The position numbers and the translations under genes are program-made. Positions 25,861-35,405 of a DNA stretch of 64,000 bases are shown piece by piece. How positions within the stretch are numbered: position 1 is the stretch's first letter; every line of letters begins with the position of its first letter. The notes beneath the pieces were generated by a model that ran no database searches, was not told the DNA's origin, and saw nothing but the letters and a program-made list of their open reading frames with translations. This stretch comes from Bacillus sp. Marseille-P3661 (GTDB lineage Bacteria; Bacillota; Bacilli; Bacillales; Bacillaceae_J): positions 1,153,135 through 1,217,134 of the forward strand of contig NZ_LT965954.1 in the NCBI RefSeq assembly GCF_900240995.1. The letters run 5' to 3'.

Positions 25861-26682
25861 TTATAGTTTTGTTGCATACTCATTTAGTTTTTGTGATAAT
25901 TCCTTAATATCCTCAATAAAAGAAGAAATTTGTTGAATTGCAGCAGCTTGTTCGTGACCAACATCTGCTATTTGCTCAATTGAAGTCCCCATATTTTTTG
26001 TTACCTGTTGAATTCGGTCCATTGTTTCACGGATTTTCTGCGTTGATACAACCGTTTCCTTTGAAAACTTTCGGATTTCATTTGCCACTACTTCAAAACC
26101 TCTACCTTTTTCACCAGCCCGCGCAGCTTCAATTGCTGCATTCAATCCAAGCAAATTCGTCTGATCTGCTACTCTTTTAATCATTGACAATACATCATCT
26201 GTGTTTTTAACTTCCTCCCCTGCCTTATGTGATTGTCCGAGCAACTCCTGAGAGAAATCAGCTAACGAGTTGGAACCATTTGCTACACTACTAATTTGTT
26301 CATTGGCTTGCACTAAAGATTGTGTAAGTTGTTCAGCAATTGCTATTAATTCACTTTGTCTACGAATCTGAACTGCAATCCCACCAATTACTTGACCAAC
26401 CTCATTGTGCAAGGGTTGGGCCGTTCCGGTAAACTCAAAACCGTAAAACTCAGCCGGAACATCTGCTTTAAGCCGTTTGTTTTGTCTCAGCGCTACTGCA
26501 AGTGGTTCCTCAGGATTAAGGTATTGCCCTACTTTAATATTTAAATTTATATTTTCCCCAGGAAAATAAGCCACAAACTTTTCTAGATCGCAAATTGCAA
26601 CTGATATATCGACAGGTATTGCCTCTTTTAGAATAGGTATTAAAGCAGTAACCTGATCTATTGAGTGAATTCTATTAAACAT
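25861..26682 (-). CDS. Soluble methyl-accepting chemotaxis-type protein (YfmS-like)
   Basis: 273 residues without membrane spans. The first 120 residues form a small sensor domain ([19 protein letters not shown], then [19 protein letters not shown]). They are followed by a shortened chemoreceptor signalling coiled coil with the CheA/CheW-contact hairpin tip [19 protein letters not shown] near residue 175. The short helices and cytoplasmic location match the B. subtilis soluble receptor YfmS. It may report an intracellular signal to the flagellar kinase CheA. Start ATG after GGAGAG. Single gene. Confidence 0.85.
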   Translation of the reverse strand: MFNRIHSIDQVTALIPILKEAIPVDISVAICDLEKFVAYFPGENINLNIKVGQYLNPEEPLAVALRQNKRLKADVPAEFYGFEFTGTAQPLHNEVGQVIGGIAVQIRRQSELIAIAEQLTQSLVQANEQISSVANGSNSLADFSQELLGQSHKAGEEVKNTDDVLSMIKRVADQTNLLGLNAAIEAARAGEKGRGFEVVANEIRKFSKETVVSTQKIRETMDRIQQVTKNMGTSIEQIADVGHEQAAAIQQISSFIEDIKELSQKLNEYATKL

Positions 26683-26960
26683 TGATATAAACTCTCCAAT
26701 TCTAACAATTATTTTTATACAAATATATTTAGAATGTTTCTTAATTTATTATCGGTTTTATATCAGTTTTATTTAGAATTCAATATTATGCTGAAATACC
26801 TATTTCTAGATAGAGCCAATCGGCATTAATTAAACGAATGTTATGCGGTTGTCCATTCATTGTTATATTTTAAAAAATTAACAAAATCATCATAATCATT
26901 TAATAGACTCTTAAAATTTTTTTATATAATAAAATTAATGAAGTAGAAAGGATGTGGACT

Positions 26961-27869
26961 ATGCTACTTAAAGTACGAACTCAATCAAATGAATTATTGG
27001 TTTTGCAATATTTAAATACTAGAATGGAGTTGACTGAAAGTGATAAATTTCACTATTTAAATCTTGAAAAAGGCTATGAAGGGGAGCTGAAATTTGACTC
27101 ACTGGCAGAAACTCTTCTAGAAGAAAGGTATATTATTAATGACTTGCTGCTAGTAGTTAACAATTCTTATTTTCAAATTGATACATTGATTATTTCGCAG
27201 GGGGTTATTCACCTTTTGGATGTTAAAAATTATCAAGGTGACTATTATTTAGAATCTGACAATCTATATTCGCTGACAACCAAGCGTGAGTTTAAGAATC
27301 CGGTTAACCAATTAAAACGAAGTGCAACTCTATTTCGCCAACTTCTCCAGAATCTCAAGCAAAATTATCTTGTTGAAGCATCAGTTATTTTTATTAATCC
27401 AGAATTCACCTTATATCAAGCCCCTATAGGCCAACCTATTATCTTTCCAACTCAAGTAAATCGTTTTTTAAAAGAACTAAATAAAACACCATCAAATCTA
27501 GGCGAAGGACATAAGAAACTAACCCAAAACTTACTAACACTACACCAAACAAAAAATCCACATACTATATTACCAGCCTATAATTTTGATCAACTCCAAA
27601 AGGGAATCTACTGTCATACTTGTAGGTCCTACCAGATTACAATAAAAAATAATAACTTTATATGTGGAAAATGTGGGGATGTTGAAAAATTAGAACAAGC
27701 TATTTTGAGAAATACTGAGGAATTTAAGTTGCTATTTCCTGAACGAAAGATTACTACTCAAAGTATTTATGATTGGTGTATGGTTGATTTGCATAAAAGG
27801 ACAATTTCTAGAGTACTAAAGAAAAACTATACTGTATTCGGAAATACTAATGATACTTATTATAAGTAA
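26961..27869 (+). CDS. NERD (nuclease-related) domain protein with zinc ribbon
   Basis: 302 residues from the ATG at 26961, preceded by AAAGGA; an ATG nine bases earlier touches that site. Residues about 35-150 form a NERD domain: GELKFDSLAETLL, then FQIDTLIIS and LLDVKNYQGDYY with the D...(D/E)xK nuclease-like triad. The C-terminal part has C-x2-C-x14-C-x2-C (CHTC ... CGKC), a probable zinc ribbon. NERD proteins are thought to process DNA, but their cellular role is open. Array 2 of the 52-bp repeats begins about 140 bases after the stop, in the sense direction. Confidence 0.85.
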   Translation: MLLKVRTQSNELLVLQYLNTRMELTESDKFHYLNLEKGYEGELKFDSLAETLLEERYIINDLLLVVNNSYFQIDTLIISQGVIHLLDVKNYQGDYYLESDNLYSLTTKREFKNPVNQLKRSATLFRQLLQNLKQNYLVEASVIFINPEFTLYQAPIGQPIIFPTQVNRFLKELNKTPSNLGEGHKKLTQNLLTLHQTKNPHTILPAYNFDQLQKGIYCHTCRSYQITIKNNNFICGKCGDVEKLEQAILRNTEEFKLLFPERKITTQSIYDWCMVDLHKRTISRVLKKNYTVFGNTNDTYYK

Positions 27870-28006
27870 GTACGGATTGGACCTGATTCACCTTGTAAAT
27901 TTCTTTGCAAATTTATCTATTCAGATTGGCTCAAGTTTTTACTTGGGTCTTTCTGTTTGTGACTTTGATTCTGATTGATTTGATATCTCCTTTGCACCAC
28001 GTTTTT

Positions 28007-28863
28007 GTCAGATTCCCTTCCCTATTCTGACCCATTTTCTGCTTTTCCACCTTTTCCTGTCAGAATCCGGTCTCTATTCTGACTCATTTTCTGCTTTTCC
28101 ACCTTTTCCTGTCAGAATCCGGTCCCTATTCTGACTCATTTTCTGCTTTTCCACCTTTTCCTGTCAGAATCCGGTCCCTATTCTGACTCATTTTCTGCTT
28201 TTCCACCTTTTCCTGTCAGAATCCCTACCTAGTTCTGACTCATTTTCTACTTTTCCACCTTTTCCTGTCAGAATCCGGTCCCTATTCTGACTCATTTTCT
28301 GCTTTTCCTTCTATTCCTGTCAGAATCCCTACCTAGTTCTGACTCATTTTCTACTTTTCCACCTTTTCCTGTCAGAATCCGGTCTCTATTCTGACTCATT
28401 TTCTGCTTTTCCTTCTATTCCTGTCAGAATCCGGTCCCTATTCTGACTCATTTTCTGCTTTTCCACCTTTTCCTGTCAGAATCCCTACCTAGTTCTGACT
28501 CATTTTCTGCTTTTCCACCTTTTCCTGTCAGAATCCCTACCTAGTTCTGACTCATTTTCTACTTTTCCACCTTTGCCTGTCAGAATCCGGTCTCTATTCT
28601 GACTCATTTTCTGCTTTTCCTTCTATTCCTGTCAGAATCCCTACCTAGTTCTGACTCATTTTCTACTTTTCCACCTTTGCCTGTCAGAATCCCTACCTAG
28701 TTCTGACTCATTTTCTACTTTTCCTTCTTTTCCTGTCAGAATCCCTACCTAGTTCTGACTCATTTTCTACTTTTCCACCTTTTCCTGTCAGAATCCGGTC
28801 CCTATTCTGACTCATTTTCTGCTTTTCCACCTTTTCCTGTCAGAATTCCTACCCTTTTCTCAC
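28007..28863 (+). repeat. Tandem array of 52-bp palindrome-bearing units (array 2)
   Basis: Unit starts (GTCAGA) lie at 28007, 28059, 28111 and every 52 bases to 28839: 17 units in exact register. Each has the 25-bp interrupted palindrome GTCAGAAT-N9-ATTCTGAC or GTCAGAA-N11-TTCTGAC and a 27-bp linker of the type CTCATTTTCTGCTTTTCC plus nine bases. Two loop types alternate (CCGGTCCCT or CCGGTCTCT; CCCTACCTA), and linkers vary at a few positions. The linker differs from that of array 1, the palindrome does not. It lies after the NERD gene and before a doubtful minus-strand gene. Confidence 0.95.
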
Positions 28864-28929
28864 TCTAATCCGCGTGTTCCTTCTTTTGTAATTGCTGCTG
28901 AATTTAATATGGCCTCTTTAATTATCCAA

Positions 28930-29157
28930 CTATTGTAGCTCCACCATAAGCATCGTTTCAATAAAAAATTGAGCTTTTTTGACTCTACTACCTAAAGCGA
29001 TTGCTGCTAATAAAATTAAAACATCAACACCAGATTCGACTCCTAAGAAGTCAACTTTATTTCTATTCATAAAATAATCCAAAAGCATCCATCTGTGTAT
29101 TAAAACAAATCCATGTTGTATTGTAACAGTAACCGAATTTTCTACAAAATAGTTCAT
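28930..29157 (-). CDS. Doubtful small hypothetical protein
   Basis: 75-codon frame starting MNYFVENSVTV with one moderately hydrophobic segment (VDVLILLAAIALGS). No clear ribosome binding site precedes the ATG and I do not recognise the protein. It is listed because it is the only open frame between array 2 and the ferredoxin oxidoreductase operon. It may be a remnant or non-coding. Confidence 0.3.
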   Translation of the reverse strand: MNYFVENSVTVTIQHGFVLIHRWMLLDYFMNRNKVDFLGVESGVDVLILLAAIALGSRVKKAQFFIETMLMVELQ

Positions 29158-29223
29158 ATAGCTCGTCCAAAAACCCTATTTACCAATCAAAATAACGCCA
29201 TTCTTTCATTACATCAAAATCTG

Positions 29224-29252
29224 TTGTATTTTACTTTACGATCTGTTACAAT
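29224..29252 (+). promoter_or_regulatory. Predicted sigma-A promoter of the oxidoreductase operon
   Basis: TTGTAT (29224-29229), 17-base spacer, TACAAT (29247-29252). The start would be near 29259, giving a leader of about 70 bases before the TTG start codon at 29329. Confidence 0.6.
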
Positions 29253-29328
29253 GATAACTAATAATTTATTGAAAATTTACAATATTTAGATTCGTTATTA
29301 TATTCATTATTAGATTGGGGGAATCTTT

Positions 29329-30336
29329 TTGGCAACATTACCTAAAGTAAATGAGTTAGGTTTTTTTGAAATTCGATTAGAGTCAATTGGTGGATTAGGG
29401 GCCAATTTGGCGGGAAAGATGCTTTCTGAAGATGGAGTTGTTGGAAATGGACTGAATGGAGTTGGTTTTTCTTCTTATGGCTCAGAAAAAAAGGGATCAC
29501 CAGTAAAGGCGCATATTCGTTTTTGCGACCCCGATATTAACATCCGTGACACCACACCTATTGAACGCCCTCATGTTGTTGGAATCTTTCATGATGAGCT
29601 TTTCAAAACACAAAACTGTACAAGCGGTATATATAACGACAGTACGGTTTTAGTAAATTCAAAAAAATCCATGGAAAAATTAAAAGATGTAATGAAGATT
29701 AACGGCGGAACTATCGCTGTTATCGATGCTACTAAAATCGCACTAGAAGAACAAACAAAAGTAAATACTGCAATGCTTGGTGCACTCTATCGCATCTTGG
29801 ATTTTTTAGATCCAGAATCTATGAAAAATACCATCCGTAAGGCATTTGAAATCAAGTACCCACACTTGGTAGAACCGAATATTCGCACATTTGACCGTGG
29901 CTACAATGAAGTTGTTTTTCAAACCTTCGAACCTAATTCAGACTCGATTGAAATACCGTTTACTAGAGAAGAACCGGTGCTTGGGTATGCAACACAACCG
30001 ATCGGTGGAATGGTGACAAACCCTGGAAATAGTATTTTGAAAGACTTAAGTATATCCCGTGCTGGTATGCTCCCTCATTTCCATGAGGAAAAATGTATTA
30101 ATTGTGCAGCCTGTGATACAGCCTGTCCTGACTTCTGTTTTGTTTGGGAAGAAAGAGATGATAAACGTGGTCGCCCACAAATGTTCCTAAAAGGAATAGA
30201 TTATCAATATTGTAAAGGCTGCTTAAAATGCGTTCACGCCTGCCCTGTGGAAGCGCTAACAGATGAACATGAAACCGATGATGGATACGCGGATATTAAT
30301 CGTGTTCCTCATTTATTTGATTTAGTAAAATACTAG
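29329..30336 (+). CDS. 2-oxoacid:ferredoxin oxidoreductase, gamma-delta fusion subunit
   Basis: 335 residues, TTG start with GGGGGAA upstream. Residues 1-190 form the gamma domain (ESIGGLGANLAGKML, then GVGFSSYGSEKKGSPVKAHI), which contacts CoA or the thiamine site. Residues about 245-325 form a delta-type ferredoxin domain with two 4Fe-4S motifs: CINCAACDTACPD and CKGCLKCVHACPVEAL. Electrons from oxidative decarboxylation pass through these clusters to ferredoxin. The catalytic subunit is the next gene, 23 bases downstream. Which 2-oxoacid is used (pyruvate, 2-oxoglutarate or branched-chain) cannot be told from the sequence. Confidence 0.88.
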   Translation: MATLPKVNELGFFEIRLESIGGLGANLAGKMLSEDGVVGNGLNGVGFSSYGSEKKGSPVKAHIRFCDPDINIRDTTPIERPHVVGIFHDELFKTQNCTSGIYNDSTVLVNSKKSMEKLKDVMKINGGTIAVIDATKIALEEQTKVNTAMLGALYRILDFLDPESMKNTIRKAFEIKYPHLVEPNIRTFDRGYNEVVFQTFEPNSDSIEIPFTREEPVLGYATQPIGGMVTNPGNSILKDLSISRAGMLPHFHEEKCINCAACDTACPDFCFVWEERDDKRGRPQMFLKGIDYQYCKGCLKCVHACPVEALTDEHETDDGYADINRVPHLFDLVKY

Positions 30337-30359
30337 AATTTCAGAGAGGTGGTAACTAT

Positions 30360-32669
30360 ATGTCAGTAAACTATAAAAGCGAAACTACAAGCCTTCAAAA
30401 AGGAACTGTCGAACAAAGCATTGTTTTTGAATCCGGGAATGAAATGGCAGCATATGCTGCACATCAAATAAATTACCATATTATGGGTTATTACCCAATC
30501 TCTCCTTCAACGGAGGTCGCTCAGTTTTTAGACGGAATGAAAGCAAGAGGAGAACACGATGTTGTTTTAATTCCAGCTGATGGCGAGCATGGTTCTGCTG
30601 GGATTTGCTACGGCGCTTCCACTGGTGGCGGACGTGTCTTTAATGCTACTAGTGCAAACGGCTTCTTATATATGTTAGAACAATTACCAGTACAATCGGG
30701 AACCCGCTTCCCTATGGTGTTAAACTTAGTAAACCGCTCTATTTCTGGTCCACTGAATATACACGGGGATCATTCTGATTTATATTTCGCACTTAATACA
30801 GGCTGGCCGATTATAATGGCTCGTGATCCGCAAATTGTTTACGATATGAACATACTTGCTATAAAATTAGCAGAAGATCCTGAAGTTCGTCTGCCTGTCA
30901 TTGTTTCCTTTGATGGCTATTTTACATCCCATCAAAAACGCCGTGTAAGCGTTATAAAAAATAAGGATGATGTTCAGAAGTTTATCGGAAAACCGCCAAA
31001 CTTCCCTCATGCCTTAGACCGTAATAATCCAGTGACGATTGGGCCTTATATGAATGAGCCAGATTATATTAATAATTGCTATCAACAATCTCAAGCGATG
31101 TATAATGCCGAAAAAGTATTTGAAAGAATCTCTAAAGAATATGCTGAGTTAACAGGCAGAGAATATCCAATTTTAGATTTATATAAGATGGATGATGCCG
31201 AAGTTGCTGTATTTATGCTAAATTCAGCAGCCGAGGTGTGTAAAGATGTTGTTGACAGATTACGTGCAAAAGGAATTAAAGCCGGAGTAATTTCACCGAA
31301 TATGATTCGTCCGTTCCCACAAAAGCAGATTGCTGAAGTTCTACAAAACGTTAAAGCAGTAACGATAGGCGATCGTGCTGATTCATATGGCGGACATGGT
31401 GGAAACATGGCACTTGAAGTTCGTGCTGCACTTCAAACGTATGGAAACAACAGCACACAGGTTGTAAATAGAGTCTACGGCTTAGGCGGCAAAGACTTTT
31501 ACGCTGATGATGCTGAGCACTTTTTCCAACTTGCCCTGGAGGCCGCTTCGGCTGGTATAGTGGAAAAGCCTTTCGACTATTTCGGACATACACCTGGAAA
31601 CCCTAAACTAGCACCAAAGCGTGTTGTAAATCCGTTGAAAAAAGAGGATTTAATCAGCGGCTTAATAAAAGTTACACCTAATGAGGAAACAGGAGAGCTA
31701 GATGTAAAAATCCCTCCTCTACGCAGCTTAACAAAGAAACCAAAGCGAATCGCTTCAGGTCATGGGGCTTGCCCAGGCTGTGGAATCTTTTCCGGGCTAG
31801 AATTATTTTTCAAAGGAATTGAAGGAGATATCGTTGCTTTATTCCATACTGGATGTGCTATGGTTGTTACGACAGGCTATCCATATAGTGCACATAAAGC
31901 AACTTATATCCATAACCTATTCCAAAATGGCTCCGCTACTTTATCCGGGCTTGTTGAAATGTTCAATGAACGCAAGCGCCGCGGTGAATTCGAGGAGCTT
32001 GGTTTAAATGATGACTTTACGTTTGTTATGGTTACAGGTGACGGCGGAATGGATATCGGTATGGGGCCAGCAATCGGAACAGCTCTACGTAACCATAAAA
32101 TGATTATTATTGAATATGATAATGAAGGTTACATGAATACTGGAAGTCAGCTTTCCTACTCTACTCCAATGGGGCATATGACGAGTACATCAAATGTAGG
32201 TAATTTCCAGAACGGAAAGCCATTCCACCATAAAGATACTGCTCAAATTATGGCTGCTACTCATATTCCTTATGTTTTTACAGGAACAGAGGCCTTTGAT
32301 CGTGACTTATTGAAAAAAGCTGCTAAAGCACAATGGTATGCCCAAAATGAAGGACTTGTTTATGGAAAAATTCTAATTACCTGTCCGTTAAACTGGAAGT
32401 CAAAGGATGAGCTTGGGCAAACCATCGTCGAAGCTGCGGTTAACTCTTGTTTCTTCCCGCTCTATGAAGTAGAACGCGGAATAACAAAGATCACATATGA
32501 TCCAGAAGCAAAGAACAAACGGATTAGTGCATCTGGTTGGCTTGAATTAATGGGTAAAACGAAGCACCTACTAAAAGAAAATAGTAAACCGATGCTGAAA
32601 ATGTTTGAAGATGAAGTACAGCGTCGTTGGAATCGCCTTAAAGCGAAACATGAAAGTCCATATTTGTAA
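30360..32669 (+). CDS. 2-oxoacid:ferredoxin oxidoreductase, alpha-beta fusion subunit
   Basis: 769 residues. The alpha part (about 20-420) begins ESGNEMAAYAAHQINYHIMGYYPISPSTEV, split here as NEMAAYAAHQI and YYPISPSTEV, the substrate-binding loop of pyruvate/2-oxoacid ferredoxin oxidoreductases. The beta part (about 455-700) binds thiamine diphosphate: HGACPGCG near 470 carries a cluster/TPP-site cysteine pair, and GDGGMDIGMGP followed by NEGYMNTG is the GDG...N magnesium-TPP motif. With the preceding gamma-delta protein all four subunits are present in two polypeptides. The enzyme cleaves a 2-oxoacid with CoA, giving acyl-CoA, CO2 and reduced ferredoxin. RBS AGAGAGGTGG. Confidence 0.9.
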   Translation: MSVNYKSETTSLQKGTVEQSIVFESGNEMAAYAAHQINYHIMGYYPISPSTEVAQFLDGMKARGEHDVVLIPADGEHGSAGICYGASTGGGRVFNATSANGFLYMLEQLPVQSGTRFPMVLNLVNRSISGPLNIHGDHSDLYFALNTGWPIIMARDPQIVYDMNILAIKLAEDPEVRLPVIVSFDGYFTSHQKRRVSVIKNKDDVQKFIGKPPNFPHALDRNNPVTIGPYMNEPDYINNCYQQSQAMYNAEKVFERISKEYAELTGREYPILDLYKMDDAEVAVFMLNSAAEVCKDVVDRLRAKGIKAGVISPNMIRPFPQKQIAEVLQNVKAVTIGDRADSYGGHGGNMALEVRAALQTYGNNSTQVVNRVYGLGGKDFYADDAEHFFQLALEAASAGIVEKPFDYFGHTPGNPKLAPKRVVNPLKKEDLISGLIKVTPNEETGELDVKIPPLRSLTKKPKRIASGHGACPGCGIFSGLELFFKGIEGDIVALFHTGCAMVVTTGYPYSAHKATYIHNLFQNGSATLSGLVEMFNERKRRGEFEELGLNDDFTFVMVTGDGGMDIGMGPAIGTALRNHKMIIIEYDNEGYMNTGSQLSYSTPMGHMTSTSNVGNFQNGKPFHHKDTAQIMAATHIPYVFTGTEAFDRDLLKKAAKAQWYAQNEGLVYGKILITCPLNWKSKDELGQTIVEAAVNSCFFPLYEVERGITKITYDPEAKNKRISASGWLELMGKTKHLLKENSKPMLKMFEDEVQRRWNRLKAKHESPYL

Positions 32670-32711
32670 TTCAACGCCATTCCTTATGATTGCACTTTCT
32701 AAAACCTAAGC

Positions 32712-32855
32712 TTTCTGATGCATCAGAAAAGTGGAAACACCTTAATCACCCGACAGAAAAAAGTTCTTTCGGAGATAGGAGGTGCTTTCCCCTTTATCCT
32801 CCAAAAGATTTATCTGACCCCGAGGGGCGTTGGAGCTGAAAAGAACGTACAAAAT
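32712..32855 (+). repeat. Degenerate copy of the interspersed repeat
   Basis: After the palindrome TTTCTGATGCATCAGAAA (32712-32729) comes a block that follows the reverse complement of the 9.5-kb element in order: AAAAGTGGAAACACCTTAAT for AAAAGCGTAAGCGCCTGGGT, then CACCCGACAG, GTTCTTTCGG, and TGACCCCGAGGGGC at 32815. The similarity decays towards the end (GGAGCTGAAAAG). A 63-codon open frame over it is not a gene. Confidence 0.55.
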
Positions 32856-32866
32856 TATCACTACAT

Positions 32867-32926
32867 AAAAAGGAGCTGGCCAAAAGAGGACTTTATAAAA
32901 GTCCTTTAAAGGTCACTCCCTTTTTT
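32867..32926 (+). terminator. Terminator of the 2-oxoacid oxidoreductase operon
   Basis: An outer stem AGGAGcTGgCC / GGtCAcTCCC encloses a perfect inner hairpin, AGGACTTT-ata-AAAGTCCT (32887-32905). It is followed by TTTTTT on the plus strand. Confidence 0.75.
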
Positions 32927-33003
32927 AACATGCATTTTGATAGGATGACGATAAAATAAACGCGTGAATGAACTTTGCGTAAAAATGTATCCCATATTAG
33001 AAT

Positions 33004-33882
33004 TTAGTTATCCTTTTTCAAAACCGGGATCCAAATCTCGCTTTTTACTGATGGTGAAGTTAAATCCTTACTTTTAATTGATAAAATTTCAGGTCCATTG
33101 GTTACTTGATAGTTAGAAGATGGAAACCACTCAGAATAAATCCTTCCCCAAGTTTCCTGTAGCTCACTTGGAAAAGGTCCTGTCGATTCGAATATTGCCC
33201 ATGTTAATTCAGGAACCTCAAGCTTCGAAAAGTTTTCAGGACATTCAAGTGTTGTTGCCACACCTATATACTGATCAAGTTCTCCTTTTTCTTCCATGCG
33301 CCCATCGGAAAAATTTGTAGATGCTTGAATCATCCCTCTAGGTTCAACATTAGAGATTTTTTTTAATTGATCTATTTTTCCCATAGTCAAAGATTTCCAC
33401 ATCGCTGTAATTTCCGGGTTTTCACCTTCAAAAATAATTGGTACTCTTTTCATAATACCAATTATGTTAAATGCTGCTTTTTGTTCAATTCGGTAATTCA
33501 TTTCATTTCCTCCTCTTACTGTCAATTGGAAGGTCATAAGTGGATATGCTTTTAATAGCTGACCATTGTTTCTTGCTTCTGATGGTGTTATGCCATGTAA
33601 ATTTAGAAAAGCTCTAGTAAAAGAATCCGGTGAATTGTATCCATATTTAATCGCAACATCGATTACTTTTATATTACTATTGTTAAGCTCTAATGCTGCC
33701 AAACTAAGTCGTCTACGGCGGATATATTCTGATAATGTAATACCCGCAAGAAAAGAAAACATCCTTTTAAAATGATATTCAGAACAATGCGCTAACCTTG
33801 CTACCATCTTAAAATCTATTTCGTTAGTAAGGTTTTCCTCGATATAGCTCATTGCATCATTCATGTTCTTAAGCAAATCCAT
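33004..33882 (-). CDS. AraC-family regulator with GyrI-like effector domain
   Basis: 292 residues. The DNA-binding domain is at the N-terminus (about 8-105), with two helix-turn-helix motifs: [19 protein letters not shown] and [18 protein letters not shown], the latter carrying the AraC signature. After a linker, residues 128-290 match the AraC effector-binding/GyrI-like fold ([19 protein letters not shown]), seen in regulators that bind hydrophobic ligands or drugs, such as Rob and B. subtilis YdeE. Ligand and targets unknown. The ATG has GGAGG upstream. Single gene. Confidence 0.88.
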   Translation of the reverse strand: MDLLKNMNDAMSYIEENLTNEIDFKMVARLAHCSEYHFKRMFSFLAGITLSEYIRRRRLSLAALELNNSNIKVIDVAIKYGYNSPDSFTRAFLNLHGITPSEARNNGQLLKAYPLMTFQLTVRGGNEMNYRIEQKAAFNIIGIMKRVPIIFEGENPEITAMWKSLTMGKIDQLKKISNVEPRGMIQASTNFSDGRMEEKGELDQYIGVATTLECPENFSKLEVPELTWAIFESTGPFPSELQETWGRIYSEWFPSSNYQVTNGPEILSIKSKDLTSPSVKSEIWIPVLKKDN

Positions 33883-34427
33883 TCCCTAACCTCCTTCATT
33901 AATAGAATAGCAGGAGTCGAATCTATCCATCCTACATTTTGTGCACAGTTATGCAGGATTAATCTTATTGTTCTTTTCAGTAAACTCCTAAATCATCTTT
34001 AACTTGTCATATATAGAACCCATAAAATAAAAATTCCCCCAAAACCAAAAGTCTGAGGGAAAATATACCTTTCTATATACCAGTTCTATCAACGCAACTG
34101 CCCAACACGTCCAGAGTGTATGTGGCAACACAAGTAGTGTTAGTGATTTTACAAGAACTATCAGGACCAGTATTTCCTGATTTTGTTAGGAATATATTTC
34201 TGTTTCATTAAAACTTAACTTTTGCAGAACTTAATAAACTTCCCCATTTGCGTACTTTTACTTGCAAATTCATAACCTAATATAGATTACTATAATAACA
34301 AACAAGTATTATGGCGGGCACGAGTCCGATCTTCAAACGAGCCATTAACTGCTTAGTATCAACTCTACCTTTTTTAGGGCACACCAGTATAATGTCCTAC
34401 TATGACTTATCTTAAATTAGAACACTT
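33883..34427. other. Gene-poor intergenic region
   Basis: About 545 bases with no complete gene. On the minus strand at about 34209-34087 an open stretch of roughly 40 codons reads as Thr/Cys-rich peptide (SCKITNTTCVATY ... VLGSCVD) but has no in-frame start codon. Possibly a remnant. Confidence 0.3.
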
Positions 34428-35405
34428 CTACCCCATGCCATCAAGGTTCTTTGACACAAAGGTATCCAGCAATTCACGTACTTCATCTGTAGACTCTGTA
34501 TTCATCAGTTGATTTCTTAATTCACTCGCCCCTCGAAATCCTTTAACATATATCTTAAAAAAGCGATGAAGAGCCTTGAACGAACGTAGTCCTAAATTTG
34601 AATACTTATCGTGGAGATCAAGATGCAATCTTAAAAGATCAAGCAATTCCTTACTGCTATGCTCTTTCTTCTCTTTTTCAAAGGCAAATGGATTATTGAA
34701 TATACCACGCCCAATCATAACTCCATCAACACCATATTGATCTACGAGCTCTAAGCCAGTTTGACGGTCAGGAATATCCCCATTGATCGTCAAAAGTGTA
34801 TCTGGTGCAACCTGGTCACGAAGTTTCTTAATCTCCGGGATTAGCTCCCAATGAGCATCTACTTTGCTCATCTCATCCCTTGTCCGCAGATGTATGGAAA
34901 GATTGACAATTTCCTGTTGCAATATATGTGTTAGCCAGGACTGCCATTCGTCTACATGTGAAAAACCTAGCCTAGTCTTTACACTTACGGGCAAACCTCC
35001 TGCTTTTGCAGCTTGGATTAGATCTGCTGCAACTTCTGGGCGACGGATAAGGCCACTTCCCTTCCCATTCTGTGTCACATTAGGTACAGGACAACCCATA
35101 TTGATATCTACACCCCGAAAGCCTAGTTTCGCCATCCCAATACTCATTTGCCGGAAGTTTTCCGGCTTATCGCCCCATATATGGGCTACAATAGGCTGTT
35201 CATCCTCTGTAAAAGTTAACCGCCCACGCACACTCTGGATTCCCTCTGGGTGACAATAACTCTCACTGTTTGTAAACTCCGTAAAAAACACATCTGGTCT
35301 AGCTGCTTCACTCACCACATGGCGAAAAACAACATCCGTCACATCTTCCATTGGTGCCAGTATAAAAAAAGGTCGCGGTAAATCACGCCAAAAATTATCT
35401 ATCAT
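34428..35405 (-). CDS. tRNA-dihydrouridine synthase family protein
   Basis: 325 residues, FMN-binding TIM barrel. Visible signatures: [15 protein letters not shown] near residue 14, [12 protein letters not shown] with the catalytic cysteine near 100, KGSGLIRRP, the SVKTRLGF lysine/arginine strand, and INGDIPD ... [17 protein letters not shown] for phosphate binding. It reduces uridine to dihydrouridine in tRNA D-loops. The sequence looks like the second Bacillus paralogue (YfjN type, about 325 residues) rather than DusB next to folate genes; the site specificity is not certain. It stands alone. Confidence 0.9.
   Translation of the reverse strand: MIDNFWRDLPRPFFILAPMEDVTDVVFRHVVSEAARPDVFFTEFTNSESYCHPEGIQSVRGRLTFTEDEQPIVAHIWGDKPENFRQMSIGMAKLGFRGVDINMGCPVPNVTQNGKGSGLIRRPEVAADLIQAAKAGGLPVSVKTRLGFSHVDEWQSWLTHILQQEIVNLSIHLRTRDEMSKVDAHWELIPEIKKLRDQVAPDTLLTINGDIPDRQTGLELVDQYGVDGVMIGRGIFNNPFAFEKEKKEHSSKELLDLLRLHLDLHDKYSNLGLRSFKALHRFFKIYVKGFRGASELRNQLMNTESTDEVRELLDTFVSKNLDGMG

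Noticed and set aside
13303-28863. CRISPR arrays
   Set aside because: The two arrays have regular repeats, but the intervening 27-bp linkers are also repeated, so there are no unique spacers. No cas genes are in the window.
32718-32909. 63-codon plus-strand gene after the oxidoreductase operon
   Set aside because: It lies on a degenerate interspersed repeat and runs into the terminator hairpin; no ribosome binding site.
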